39,864 nt of DNA from Lachnospiraceae bacterium (GTDB lineage Bacteria; Bacillota; Clostridia; Lachnospirales; Lachnospiraceae), in assembly GCA_017542245.1 (NCBI GenBank), contig JAFXXN010000032.1, forward strand, positions 1 to 39,864, in the 5' to 3' direction. The position numbers were made by a program, and so were the translations under genes. Every line of letters starts with the position of its first letter. Position 1 is the first letter of the stretch. The notes under the pieces were generated by a model. The model was not told the DNA's origin, searched no databases, and saw only the letters and a list, made by a program, of their open reading frames with translations. Below are positions 32,276-39,864 of the stretch, one piece after another.

Positions 32276-33553
32276 GCAAAAATATTTTTTTTCTATAATA
32301 TTTTCTGCCACACCGCATCTGGTGCATTTTCCGTTAACGAAATTATGATGAAGAGCAGGTGTAAACTGCGGTGCATAAGCTATATATCCGCAGGAAGAAC
32401 AATACTTTCCTTCAGTAAAACCGGGCTCTGTACATGTAGCGGCAACAGGCTTCTGTATAACCCATGTATGTATATGCCCATACTTGTCGGCTCCGCATCG
32501 GATACAGGTGGGGCCTCCGTTATACTCATGACCGAGCGGCGGAATCTCCTCTGCATACTGCTTAACATCTCCGCAGAATCTGCAGTAAATAAACTCTGTT
32601 CTTCCGGGCTCTGTACAGGTAGGATTAATCGCTTTCTCAACTATATACTCATGAATCTCAGGCTCATGACATCTTGCACAGAAGCCATTCTGATAATCAT
32701 GCCCTAAAGCTTTGATAGTCTTGGGAGCTATAATAACCTCTCCGCAAAGATCACAGTAAACCTTTTCTGTATAGCCGTCTTCGGTACAGGTAGGTTCCTT
32801 GGAAATATTGATCAGATGGTGCTCATGAGGCGGAGTATAATTCGGATCTTTCTCACCGCATACGGTACATATTCCGTCTTCTCCGTAAGAGTGGCCCTTT
32901 GCAGGGATAACTTCCTGGGGAACTATAACCGCACCGCATGTAGTACAGTATTCACCCTTAGTAAGTCCCGTTTCCGTACAGGTAGGCTTTTTAGCTGATT
33001 TATAGGCATTTGTATGAATGTGGGATTCTTCATTATATACTACACTGACCTTACACTTATACTTATTTCCTGCCTTATCCTTAACGGTTATCACAGCTTT
33101 TCCGATAGTAACGGCGGTAACGGAACCTGTCTTTGTAACTTTAACGACATTGGTATCCGAAGACTTAAATGAAGCCGCCTCAGTCCCTTTAAGCTTAAGA
33201 GTAAACATGGTTCCTTCTTTAAGCTCATACTTCTTATAATTAAGCTTAGCTGCTGCTATCGTAATCTTACAGGTATATTTCTTTCCTGAAAAAGCAGCCT
33301 TTATTGAAACATCTCCTGCCTTCTTTGCGGTAACAAGACCGTCCTCACTGACAGTGGCAAGCTTGGTATCGGATGAAGACCAAGTTATGGCTCCTGCTGC
33401 CCCTTTAAGCTTCAGCTGCAAAGTTTCCCCTATCTTTAATTCTGCCGATTTCTTATTAAGTTTTATACCCGCTGCAAAACTGGATTCAGTTCCAGGGATA
33501 CAGATAACTATAAGAATCAGTGCCATTAAAAAACCAATGATCCTTCTTTTCAT
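32210..33553 (-). CDS. Secreted protein with two BIG2 domains and four Cys-rich repeats
   Basis: I place the start at 33553 (447 residues, MKRRIIGFLMALILIVICIP), preceded by a GGAGGGG ribosome binding site; a more upstream in-frame ATG has none. A signal peptide (1-26) is followed by two Ig-like BIG2 domains (about 29-97, 98-167). Four tandem repeats of about 45 residues come next, each of the form TCTExGxTxxxYCxxCG...GHxY...CxxCG, with six cysteines forming CxxC knuckles that could bind metal or form disulfides. The last 25 residues (IIEKKYFCLLFYNLYDIIPP...) are hydrophobic and unlike the repeats, and they are encoded by DNA that is also the promoter of rpsF, so the original stop may have been lost. 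No sortase motif is seen. Probably a surface or secreted binding protein. Confidence 0.78.
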   Translation of the reverse strand: MKRRIIGFLMALILIVICIPGTESSFAAGIKLNKKSAELKIGETLQLKLKGAAGAITWSSSDTKLATVSEDGLVTAKKAGDVSIKAAFSGKKYTCKITIAAAKLNYKKYELKEGTMFTLKLKGTEAASFKSSDTNVVKVTKTGSVTAVTIGKAVITVKDKAGNKYKCKVSVVYNEESHIHTNAYKSAKKPTCTETGLTKGEYCTTCGAVIVPQEVIPAKGHSYGEDGICTVCGEKDPNYTPPHEHHLINISKEPTCTEDGYTEKVYCDLCGEVIIAPKTIKALGHDYQNGFCARCHEPEIHEYIVEKAINPTCTEPGRTEFIYCRFCGDVKQYAEEIPPLGHEYNGGPTCIRCGADKYGHIHTWVIQKPVAATCTEPGFTEGKYCSSCGYIAYAPQFTPALHHNFVNGKCTRCGVAENIIEKKYFCLLFYNLYDIIPPCDILFSLLP

Positions 33554-33594
33554 GACAACCCCTCCATTTAAAACAATCATGATAAAAATTTTTT

Positions 33595-33664
33595 AAGGGC
33601 AGATTCAGCCCTTATATCATATTATCCTAAACTAAAGAATACCACCTTTCGGTAAGAAAATCAA
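33595..33664 (-). promoter_or_regulatory. Promoter region and hairpin before the BIG2 gene
   Basis: On the minus strand -35 TTGATT (33659-33664) and -10 TATTCT (33636-33641) with a 17-base spacer overlap the end of the Gx-transporter gene. A six-base hairpin AAGGGC/GCCCTT (33595-33613) follows. It could be part of the leader or a weak terminator for the upstream operon. Confidence 0.45.
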
Positions 33665-34161
33665 TCTTTTTTTCCCGGAAACATTTTAATCATGATTCCT
33701 GTAACAAGCCCTGTAACAAACCCGGAAACAAGCCCGGAAATAACCAAAACCGGGAAATAATAAAAGACCGCCTTCCCCACAACAAAAGCCGCCACAAGAA
33801 TCTGTCCCAGATTGTGTGCCACTCCGCCCGCCATACTTATGCCGGTCACCGAAAACTTTCCGGTTTTCTTAAGCAAAAGCATAACCGTTATACTCAAGAA
33901 CGCACCGGCAAGACTGTAAATACAGGCAAACATCCCGGAAAACGTCAGTCCTGAAAGAACTATCCTCGTAACAGACATGGCTGCTGCCATCTTCCAGTCG
34001 ATCAAAAATATCACTATCATAACCGGAATATTGGCAAATCCCGGTTTTATTCCGGGGACCGCAAAAAAGGCAGGAAGCAGGCTTTCAACATAACCTATAA
34101 TAAACATGACCGCAGTCAAAAGCCCGGCCAGTGCCAGACGTTTAATACGATTATCAGTCAT
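33661..34161 (-). CDS. Gx transporter family membrane protein (HepS component I-like)
   Basis: A 166-residue polytopic protein with five to six helices and the family start RIKRLALAGLLTAVMFIIGYVESLLP. A glycine-rich SMAGGVAHNLGQILVA stretch follows. Proteins annotated as heptaprenyl-diphosphate synthase component I or 'Gx transporter' share this layout (ECF S-component-like). They are regularly encoded after an NusG-domain-II protein, as here. The substrate is unknown; roles in prenyl-quinone or flavin-linked electron transport have been suggested from gene context. It is the last gene of the ABC/CARDB operon, with an AGGAG ribosome binding site. Confidence 0.8.
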   Translation of the reverse strand: MTDNRIKRLALAGLLTAVMFIIGYVESLLPAFFAVPGIKPGFANIPVMIVIFLIDWKMAAAMSVTRIVLSGLTFSGMFACIYSLAGAFLSITVMLLLKKTGKFSVTGISMAGGVAHNLGQILVAAFVVGKAVFYYFPVLVISGLVSGFVTGLVTGIMIKMFPGKKD

Positions 34162-34196
34162 ATATATGCCGCTCCTTTCATATTTTTTACAATCCT

Positions 34197-34544
34197 CTAT
34201 CGTATCTCAACTATAACCCTGTTCGGAAGGCAGACAATACTTTCACCCTTACCGGAAATCGAACTATGGTTAACACATATCTGATTAGGGCATTCGGCAA
34301 AGATCATATCCGCTGTCCCATCCTTTATCTTAAGTCTGCAGATCCCCTTGATCCCCGGTATATCAAAATCCGCATCGGTATTAAGATCTGCCTCCGCATA
34401 AACCGTACCGTCCACAGTTATCCTCACTATACTTCCTTCTCCGGAATTAAAAATCCGAAAAGCAAAAAATCCTGCTGCCGCGATCAGCACCAGGATAAAA
34501 ACTATAATAAGATCCGTTTTTTTAAACAGCTTGACATTACTCAT
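34197..34544 (-). CDS. NusG domain II-containing membrane-anchored protein
   Basis: A 115-residue protein with one N-terminal anchor helix (about 11-29) and an extracytoplasmic NusG-domain-II-like beta domain (VRITVDGTVYAEADLNTD..., ending CPNQICVNHSSISGKGESIVCLPNRVIVEI). The paired cysteines in CPNQICVNHS and IVCLPN are hallmarks of the stand-alone family. These small proteins are usually next to Gx-transporter genes and often near ApbE flavin transferases or Rnf genes, none of which is in this window. The start overlaps the permease gene by eight bases. Confidence 0.85.
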   Translation of the reverse strand: MSNVKLFKKTDLIIVFILVLIAAAGFFAFRIFNSGEGSIVRITVDGTVYAEADLNTDADFDIPGIKGICRLKIKDGTADMIFAECPNQICVNHSSISGKGESIVCLPNRVIVEIR

Positions 34545-35874
34545 TCTTCATCGCCTCAATAGCTGAAATCCTTGTGGCTCTGAGTGCAGGGAAGAATCCC
34601 GAAATAAGTCCGATAAGAATTCCGAAGCCGGCCGCAAAGAAAGGCAGCCAGAAAGGAATAACGCTCATCGGAGCATTGCTGCTTTCCCCGTACATGCCTC
34701 CGCCCATAAGGCCTGAGAAAATATCACTTCCGTACTTATTCAAGAGCCAGGAAACCAAATAGCTTAATCCTACTCCTATTGTACCACCGACAAAGCCAAT
34801 AAGTCCAGCCTCAAATAAGAAAAGTTTTTTGACATCGCCCACTTTACAGCCGAGAACCTTCATGATACCGATCTCTTTGGTCCTCTCATATATGGACATG
34901 ATCATCGTATTGGCGATATTTATCGCAGAAACAAGCATTGCAACACCGCCGATGGCACCCAGGATCAGTTCCAGCATATTTGCGGTGTCCTGCATAGGTT
35001 TGATGTACTGCATCTCACTCTCGGATTTAAGACCGAGCTTCTCGATTGCCTCCTGAACATCAGTAACATTATTCATATTGTCAACATTTATCTGAATGTT
35101 CTCAAACTTCTTAATGCTCTCAAGAGCCTTCTTCCTGTCGGAAAGCTTCAAAGTATTTGCATACTTCTCATACAGCTTGACATACATATCATAATCCATG
35201 AAAGCATAATAGTCGGTCATGGAATATCCCGATTGGGACTGAGGGATGGTCACAATATTCTTTAATTCATATGAAAACTCCCTCTTTTTCGGATTCGGCT
35301 CATATCCCTGGAACTTCAGTTCAACCTTATCCTTGTTAAAGTCAATCTCCTTGTTGACATAACGGGAACCGTTAAAATATCCGAAATCCAGATACATCTG
35401 TGAACCAATGTATACCCTGTCCTTAGAATTTTCCTTATTTGGATATGTACCGTCCTCCAAAGCCGGATATCCGAACTCTTCATAGCAGTCCATATCCATG
35501 ATTATCATACTAAAATATGTTGTATATTTTTTCTTGGCCAAAAGCTCTGCATTACCATAAATATACGGAGTCACACACTTCACATGCTCGATACTTCTCA
35601 GCTGTTCCAAAGTATCCTGGTTCAGTTCCTGCTTCTTATCTACCCAGTTTCCGTTATCATCCTGGTAAAACGAGTTCGAACTTACACTGATAACGGTCAT
35701 GCTTCCGTTCTCCAGGATAGATTCCTCGAAACTCCGGTTCATACCTATACCTATGGAAATCATAACCATGATAGATATGGTTCCTATGATCACACCGATG
35801 ATTGTCAGCGCAGTCCTCGCTTTTCTTCTCAACAGATTTCTGGCCCCCATTTTTATAAGGTCAATAAATCTCAT
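34537..35874 (-). CDS. MacB/FtsX-type ABC transporter permease
   Basis: A 445-residue permease with the four-helix MacB architecture: helix 1 (about 20-42, TALTIIGVIIGTISIMVMISIGIG), a large extracellular MacB_PCD domain (45-290), and three C-terminal helices (about 300-325, 350-375, 405-432) with the FtsX signature YERTKEIGIMKVLGCKVGDV. Such proteins do not move substrates through a pore but transmit ATPase motion to outside partners. The gene shares one base with the stop of the CARDB-repeat gene, so the extracellular CARDB protein is the likely partner, with the ATPase encoded first in the operon. Confidence 0.88.
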   Translation of the reverse strand: MRFIDLIKMGARNLLRRKARTALTIIGVIIGTISIMVMISIGIGMNRSFEESILENGSMTVISVSSNSFYQDDNGNWVDKKQELNQDTLEQLRSIEHVKCVTPYIYGNAELLAKKKYTTYFSMIIMDMDCYEEFGYPALEDGTYPNKENSKDRVYIGSQMYLDFGYFNGSRYVNKEIDFNKDKVELKFQGYEPNPKKREFSYELKNIVTIPQSQSGYSMTDYYAFMDYDMYVKLYEKYANTLKLSDRKKALESIKKFENIQINVDNMNNVTDVQEAIEKLGLKSESEMQYIKPMQDTANMLELILGAIGGVAMLVSAINIANTMIMSIYERTKEIGIMKVLGCKVGDVKKLFLFEAGLIGFVGGTIGVGLSYLVSWLLNKYGSDIFSGLMGGGMYGESSNAPMSVIPFWLPFFAAGFGILIGLISGFFPALRATRISAIEAMKNE

Positions 35875-38528
35875 TATTCATCATCCTCATCATCAAGCAA
35901 AGCCTTCTTACGCTTCTTCTTTACAACTACGACAATAACTACGATCACTGCCACGCCTACTGCAGAGCAGATAACGATGAACAGCCAAACGGGAAGTCCA
36001 ATGATCTTTCCTGAGCCTTCTCCGTCTTCGGCACCCTCAAAATCATCTCCGAAATCCATATCGGGATCATAATCGCCCTCATAATCCGGTACATAATAAC
36101 CTCCGCTTAAGTTACCGTAGTCAGGATAATAATCTCCGAAATCTCCTCCGTCCATAACATATGTATTGAACTCTGCGGTCTTAGTCTGCTCATCTCCGTT
36201 ACTGTCTTCAAAATGAACTACAACTATACCCGTTGCCTCTCCCGGAACAAGAGCTACGATCTGAGGATTACAATACTCCTGGCCATAACCGCCCACTGAA
36301 CCGATATAGGATTTTGTGGCATTGTTAGCCAGAGCGAAATCGCCTTCAATAGTTACATATACATTGCCGAGGCTTGATCTTCCCATATTGTAGAACTCAA
36401 AACTTAAGTCAACGGGAACACCCACCATAACACCCTCATAAGAATCGATATAAATATTCTCTATCTCAGGTCTGTAATTCTCTACTGCGTGAAGCTTTAT
36501 GCTGTTCTCATCAGTCACGCCGCCGCGCTCGGTATCAACCTCGCTCATGTCGTCATACTCATATTCCACTCTGACGGAAAGAGTATAATCACCGGTAGCC
36601 ACATCACTTCTTGTCTTAAGGCGGATAACCTGCTCCACGGTCTCACCCGCAGGAATTTCTTCTATATAAAAGATATTGGAACCCTCTGTGGGAGCAAAAT
36701 ACCCTTCAGCCTGCTCAAGAGTGATCTTAATATTCTTTGCCGACTTTGTAACATGAGTATTCTTCAGACTGTATTTAAAATCAAATGTGCCGCCGGCACG
36801 AAGTTCTTTCTGAAGTTTTTCAATATCATCATTCTCACCGATATTATCCCAGTCAACGATCGGCTCGGTTGAATACTGGCTGATGATAAGTTTAGGCTTG
36901 CTGGTCTTCTGATCGCCTTCCTTAGATTCATTTACAACATTAAGTACATAAAGGCCTGCCGACTCAGAACCTGTCATATTGTTTTCATCGGTATACTCAC
37001 AGTTTACATTTAAAGTATTAAAACCTGAAGGAATATCTTTTCCGACTTTAAAAGTAAGGCTTACCCTTGCCCTGCTGCCGGCTTTGATCGTACCTACCTT
37101 CTTATAAGGTTCGGAACTTACAGGTTCAAATCCTGAAGATGAAAGGCCTGTTCCGGAAACCTTAACATTTGTGATATCTGCTGTACCGTCATTAACAACA
37201 TCAAAACTGATAGTAACCTTCTCGCCTGCTACCGGACTCTCGGGAGACTGGCTTACATTTGTGATAGAAACAGAACCGTGTCCTTCCTTCTCAGCTTCCT
37301 TCTGGGGTCCCTTAACATACATGGTCATGGTCTGGGAAGTCTTCTCGTTTTCCTTCTCATCCTCATACAGTGACTCCATCTGGATCTCATAAAGACCTGC
37401 AGGGAAATTCTTAGCCACTATAACCGGGATACTGACTGTAGCTTCCTTACCCGCTTTAATATCACCTACATAAAATGTATCTGTCGTAAAACCCTTTGTA
37501 AGTCCTATCGAAGTATCAAGGCCCGACTTTATCGCGATCCTTACATTCTTTGCATCGGCTTCTCCGACATTTTTAAGAGTAACCTTAATGCTGTCCTCCG
37601 TATCCGGATTAAAGATCTTATAATTATCTGAAGTAGAAAGAGAAATAACCGGCTGCTCCTTCTTCTCCTCGGTTTCCTGAAGCTTGTTAACGGTTATATA
37701 CATATTCTGGACAAAAGGTCCCTGTGCGGTTCCGGAGGAATCCTTGCAGCTGATGACAGCAGAGATATTATAGAAACCGGGCTCCGCATTCTTAAGAACG
37801 GTAACGGGTACATCCACAGAAGCAGTGGAGCCTGCTCCGATAGTTCCGACCTTAATATTTTCTACCTTATAATCGGGAATGATACCACTGTCGTTAAAAT
37901 TCATGCTCAGATAAGTATTAAGCGCCTGTCTCTCGCCTGTATTCTTAAGCTTAAGCTTAATGGTAAAACTGTTACCGGGATAAACTGCAGACTCATCCAG
38001 AGTAATCTTATCCACAACAACCTCTATAGGCTTAAGCTCTGTAGCGGTATAAGAAGTAAGTGACAAAAGAAGATCATTATTCAGATCCATATTTGTTCCG
38101 TCTGAATAATAAGCATGTCCGCTTCCGCTAAAGGTAACAGAATTATATCCTATCTTTAAAGCATCTGAAGCTGTAACATCAAACTCAAGATTATAAACTA
38201 CACCGTGCTGAACAAAAAATCCTGTGGAATAATCCGGTTCGGTAGTACTTTTGGGATCCGAAAGTTTGACATTTGAGATCATTAAGTCATCATTTGAAGC
38301 ATCTGCACTTAATGAAAACAGATTCAGTGCCGCATCAGTAACCTTTACGGGAATAAGATAATGCCTTACCTCACCCGGCTCGATCTGAAAGTCAAACCTG
38401 CCCGTTGCTTTCGCCGGAACGAGATAATTGGATGCAGCGTATACGTCGGTCTTTCCGAACATGCAGAAAATCATAGCTGCAAGGACCAGAACAGTCGTAA
38501 TTTTTGATAGTTCCCTTAATCGTTTCAT
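35874..38528 (-). CDS. Extracellular CARDB-like repeat protein with C-terminal membrane anchor
   Basis: An 884-residue protein: signal peptide (1-31, ending VYAA), then four to five Ig-like CARDB/COG1361 domains. Recurring strands are FTIKLKLKNTGERQALNT, IKVTLKNVGEADAKNV, ISFDVVNDGTADITNV, FDFKYSLKNTHVTKSAKNI and LSFEFYNMGRSSLGNV, near residues 190, 310, 435, 580 and 705. A flexible linker rich in D, G and Y (about 790-840) precedes a C-terminal helix (WLFIVICSAVGVAVIVVIVVV) and a basic-then-acidic tail. It sits between the ATPase and MacB-like permease genes with four- and one-base overlaps, so it probably forms one complex with them, filling the place of the MacA adaptor of Gram-negatives. 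A role in envelope remodelling, surface adhesion or export is inferred. Confidence 0.82.
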   Translation of the reverse strand: MKRLRELSKITTVLVLAAMIFCMFGKTDVYAASNYLVPAKATGRFDFQIEPGEVRHYLIPVKVTDAALNLFSLSADASNDDLMISNVKLSDPKSTTEPDYSTGFFVQHGVVYNLEFDVTASDALKIGYNSVTFSGSGHAYYSDGTNMDLNNDLLLSLTSYTATELKPIEVVVDKITLDESAVYPGNSFTIKLKLKNTGERQALNTYLSMNFNDSGIIPDYKVENIKVGTIGAGSTASVDVPVTVLKNAEPGFYNISAVISCKDSSGTAQGPFVQNMYITVNKLQETEEKKEQPVISLSTSDNYKIFNPDTEDSIKVTLKNVGEADAKNVRIAIKSGLDTSIGLTKGFTTDTFYVGDIKAGKEATVSIPVIVAKNFPAGLYEIQMESLYEDEKENEKTSQTMTMYVKGPQKEAEKEGHGSVSITNVSQSPESPVAGEKVTISFDVVNDGTADITNVKVSGTGLSSSGFEPVSSEPYKKVGTIKAGSRARVSLTFKVGKDIPSGFNTLNVNCEYTDENNMTGSESAGLYVLNVVNESKEGDQKTSKPKLIISQYSTEPIVDWDNIGENDDIEKLQKELRAGGTFDFKYSLKNTHVTKSAKNIKITLEQAEGYFAPTEGSNIFYIEEIPAGETVEQVIRLKTRSDVATGDYTLSVRVEYEYDDMSEVDTERGGVTDENSIKLHAVENYRPEIENIYIDSYEGVMVGVPVDLSFEFYNMGRSSLGNVYVTIEGDFALANNATKSYIGSVGGYGQEYCNPQIVALVPGEATGIVVVHFEDSNGDEQTKTAEFNTYVMDGGDFGDYYPDYGNLSGGYYVPDYEGDYDPDMDFGDDFEGAEDGEGSGKIIGLPVWLFIVICSAVGVAVIVVIVVVVKKKRKKALLDDEDDE

Positions 38529-39397
38529 AATTCTTTCCCTTCCTTATCAACATCTTCTTTTGTATTCTCTTCGTCCAAAATCTTTTGGGCGGCTTCTTCA
38601 AGTTTCTTTGTCTCAAGTTCCAAATCTATGCCGGATCCGGCCTTTTCAGCTTTCTTTTCTTTCTTCTCCGGTTCAATGAATTTGCCTTCTTTGGAATTTT
38701 CCTGGATTTCTATGCTCTCTATCTTACCGTCCAGAATATTTATTATCTTATCCGCATATTCCGTAAGCTTCCTGTCATGCGTTACCATAACAACCGTCTG
38801 TTTATTCTGCCTTGCCATGGCTTTAAGCATATCCATGACCTCTATGGTCGTCCTCGAATCAAGGTTTCCTGTCGGCTCATCGGCAAAAACTATAGCCGGT
38901 CTTGCCACAAACGCCCTTGCTATACCTACTCTCTGCTGCTGGCCGCCGCTCATTTCTTTAGGTTTATGCTGCATTCTTCCCTTAAGCCCGACCGCCTTCA
39001 GCATTTCAGTAGCAAGCTTTCGTCTCTTCTTGGCGGACACCCTCTTAAATACCAGAGGAAACTCAACATTTTCAAGCGCTGTCATCGAGCCTATCAGGTT
39101 ATAACTCTGAAAAACAAATCCCAGATTATCCTGCCGGAATTTAGCAAGTTTATTCTCGCTCATCTTGCCTATCGAACTGCCTTTAATGATGACTTCGCCC
39201 TTGGTCAGCTTCTCTATCCCGGCCATCAGGTTAAGTAGCGTCGACTTACCCGAGCCGGAAGTACCCAGAAGGCAGCAGAATTCGCCTTCATCCACGGTAA
39301 AGCTTACCCCGTCCACGGCCTTTATCTTCTCCTGGCCCATCCGGTACACCTTTTTTACATCCTTAACTTCGATGACCGTCTTCCTTTTTCCTTCCAT
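38525..39397 (-). CDS. ABC transporter ATP-binding protein (MacB/LolD type)
   Basis: ATPase of the MacB/LolD/FtsE group: Walker A GTSGSGKSTLL, Q-loop FVFQSYNLIGSMTALENVEFPL (typical of the group), signature MSGGQQQRVGIARAF, Walker B IVFADEPTGNLDS, H-loop VTHD. I place the start at the ATG at 39397 (290 residues, MEGKRKTVIEV) because it has a GGAG ribosome binding site; the in-frame ATG at 39409 has none. After the ATPase domain (about 225) there is a charged, probably coiled-coil tail of about 65 residues rich in K and E, not part of the standard fold. It is first in the ABC-CARDB operon and overlaps the next gene by four bases (ATGA). Confidence 0.88.
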   Translation of the reverse strand: MEGKRKTVIEVKDVKKVYRMGQEKIKAVDGVSFTVDEGEFCCLLGTSGSGKSTLLNLMAGIEKLTKGEVIIKGSSIGKMSENKLAKFRQDNLGFVFQSYNLIGSMTALENVEFPLVFKRVSAKKRRKLATEMLKAVGLKGRMQHKPKEMSGGQQQRVGIARAFVARPAIVFADEPTGNLDSRTTIEVMDMLKAMARQNKQTVVMVTHDRKLTEYADKIINILDGKIESIEIQENSKEGKFIEPEKKEKKAEKAGSGIDLELETKKLEEAAQKILDEENTKEDVDKEGKEL

Positions 39398-39472
39398 AAT
39401 AATCTCCATATCAGAACATCTTTACTGTCCTTAAAAAATTTCTGTCCTTTAACGTATACTCATTAACGTATT

Positions 39473-39523
39473 AAGCCTTCCCCTAAAAAGGGGAAGGTGG
39501 CTGCGAAGCAGCCGGATGAGGTG
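39473..39523 (+). repeat. GATGAGGTG-type intergenic repeat, third copy
   Basis: Single copy: hairpin 1 CCTTCCCCT/AGGGGAAGG (loop AAAA), hairpin 2 GGCTGC-GAA-GCAGCC, ending GGATGAGGTG. It has the same two-hairpin plan as the pair at 25735-25842, but the second hairpin differs in sequence while keeping its pairing. It lies upstream of the ABC-ATPase gene. Confidence 0.8.
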
Positions 39524-39601
39524 TAAATTTCATTAATCAGTATAAGTCTCTATAAAGCCGGTATCAGCTTAAAACACCGGCCGAATAAAATATTAAATGA
39601 C

Positions 39602-39790
39602 TTAAGTGACAATTAAGTGACAGACGAAAAAAAATTTTTATAATTTTTTAATTCTTCAGTTTCCCCTATTAGACGACACACTATATAAGAAAGTTCCAAA
39701 AAAAATCCGGACATGCATAAATGAATTAATTTTCATTTTAAATTCCAGTTTGACTGGAATTTAGTTTGAAAAAGCTTTATCTGGAATTTA
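39602..39790. promoter_or_regulatory. Operator-like repeats upstream of a plus-strand gene
   Basis: The 39524-39853 gap holds two direct copies of TTAAGTGACA (39602-39611, 39613-39622; 11-base period). It also has an inverted repeat with 11-base arms AAATTCCAGT/ACTGGAATTT plus a T-A pair (39739-39763, three-base centre TTG) and a further half-site CTGGAATTTA (39781-39790). The position, upstream of the gene starting at 39854, suits transcription-factor sites. No clear -35/-10 pair was found. Confidence 0.5.
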
Positions 39791-39853
39791 CTCTGATTAA
39801 TCATTGTATGTTATTATTAGTAGTGTAGTGTCCTGGTGGCAGGAGGTAATTAC

Positions 39854-39864
39854 ATGGCTAATCA
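39854..39864 (+). CDS. Start of an unidentified gene, cut by the window edge
   Basis: An AGGAGG ribosome binding site (39841-39846) lies seven bases before ATG GCT AAT CA. Only three codons (Met-Ala-Asn) are inside the window, so the product cannot be named. Confidence 0.6.

Noticed and set aside
1-39864. tRNA or rRNA genes, CRISPR arrays, transposases or prophage genes
   Set aside because: None was recognised on either strand; the only structured RNA with strong support is the serine T-box.

Overview
The window looks like chromosomal DNA of a low-to-mid GC Gram-positive anaerobe, most likely Lachnospiraceae (Butyrivibrio/Roseburia-like). The reasons are a serine T-box leader, the rpsF-ssb-rpsR order, AgrC/LytTR signalling, an NusG-domain-II/Gx-transporter pair, BIG2 surface proteins and intergenic repeats built on CTTCCCC..GGGGAAG and GATGAGGTG. 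No database search was possible, so family names rest on motifs and recall.

Layout. 1-1244: RlmD-type 23S rRNA methyltransferase (-). 1425-3601: an Rrf2/IscR-type regulator (+) that runs tail-to-tail into a one-chain ABC exporter (-). 3643-4235: a self-contained transcription unit (consensus promoter, structured leader, strong terminator) for a 134-residue protein with a leader-like N-terminus. 4282-20196: a 16-kb minus-strand operon for a Pel-like exopolysaccharide. In transcription order it encodes a PqqD-like protein, PelD fused to an SDR domain, PelE, a DUF2194-like exported protein, PelF, PelG, a DUF2304-like protein, a GT4, a GT2, a DUF4874/DUF4832-like protein, a large polytopic (GT-C-like) protein and a PF14907-type nucleotidyltransferase. 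20197-20809: AT-rich gap with DnaA-box-like repeats and a perfect palindrome. 20810-24400: thioredoxin reductase, a degenerate receiver, and an AgrA/AgrC-like two-component pair. 24530-27267: serC-serA under a serine T-box (specifier UCC). 27313-30906: seven-domain-scale hybrid histidine kinase. 31068-32171: rpsF-ssb-rpsR. 32210-33553: BIG2 plus Cys-repeat secreted protein. 33661-39397: operon for a MacB-like ABC system with a CARDB-repeat membrane protein, then an NusG-II protein and a Gx transporter. 39410-39864: regulatory DNA and the first codons of a new plus-strand gene.

Most interesting. The Pel operon carries parts normally seen around ribosomally made peptides: a PqqD-like (RRE-type) protein at its head, a PF14907-type nucleotidyltransferase at its tail, and directly downstream a separately and probably strongly expressed small protein. 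That protein starts with a leader-like segment ending GSG, followed by a beta-rich Cys..Cys body that resembles CBM2 in pattern. My hypothesis is a matrix system in which a leader-tagged, possibly carbohydrate-binding protein is recognised, perhaps modified, and exported to work with the Pel-like polymer. PelD keeps an RxxD motif of the c-di-GMP I-site type, so the polymer is probably under c-di-GMP control. The link between the peptide-type parts and the polysaccharide is inference from gene order.
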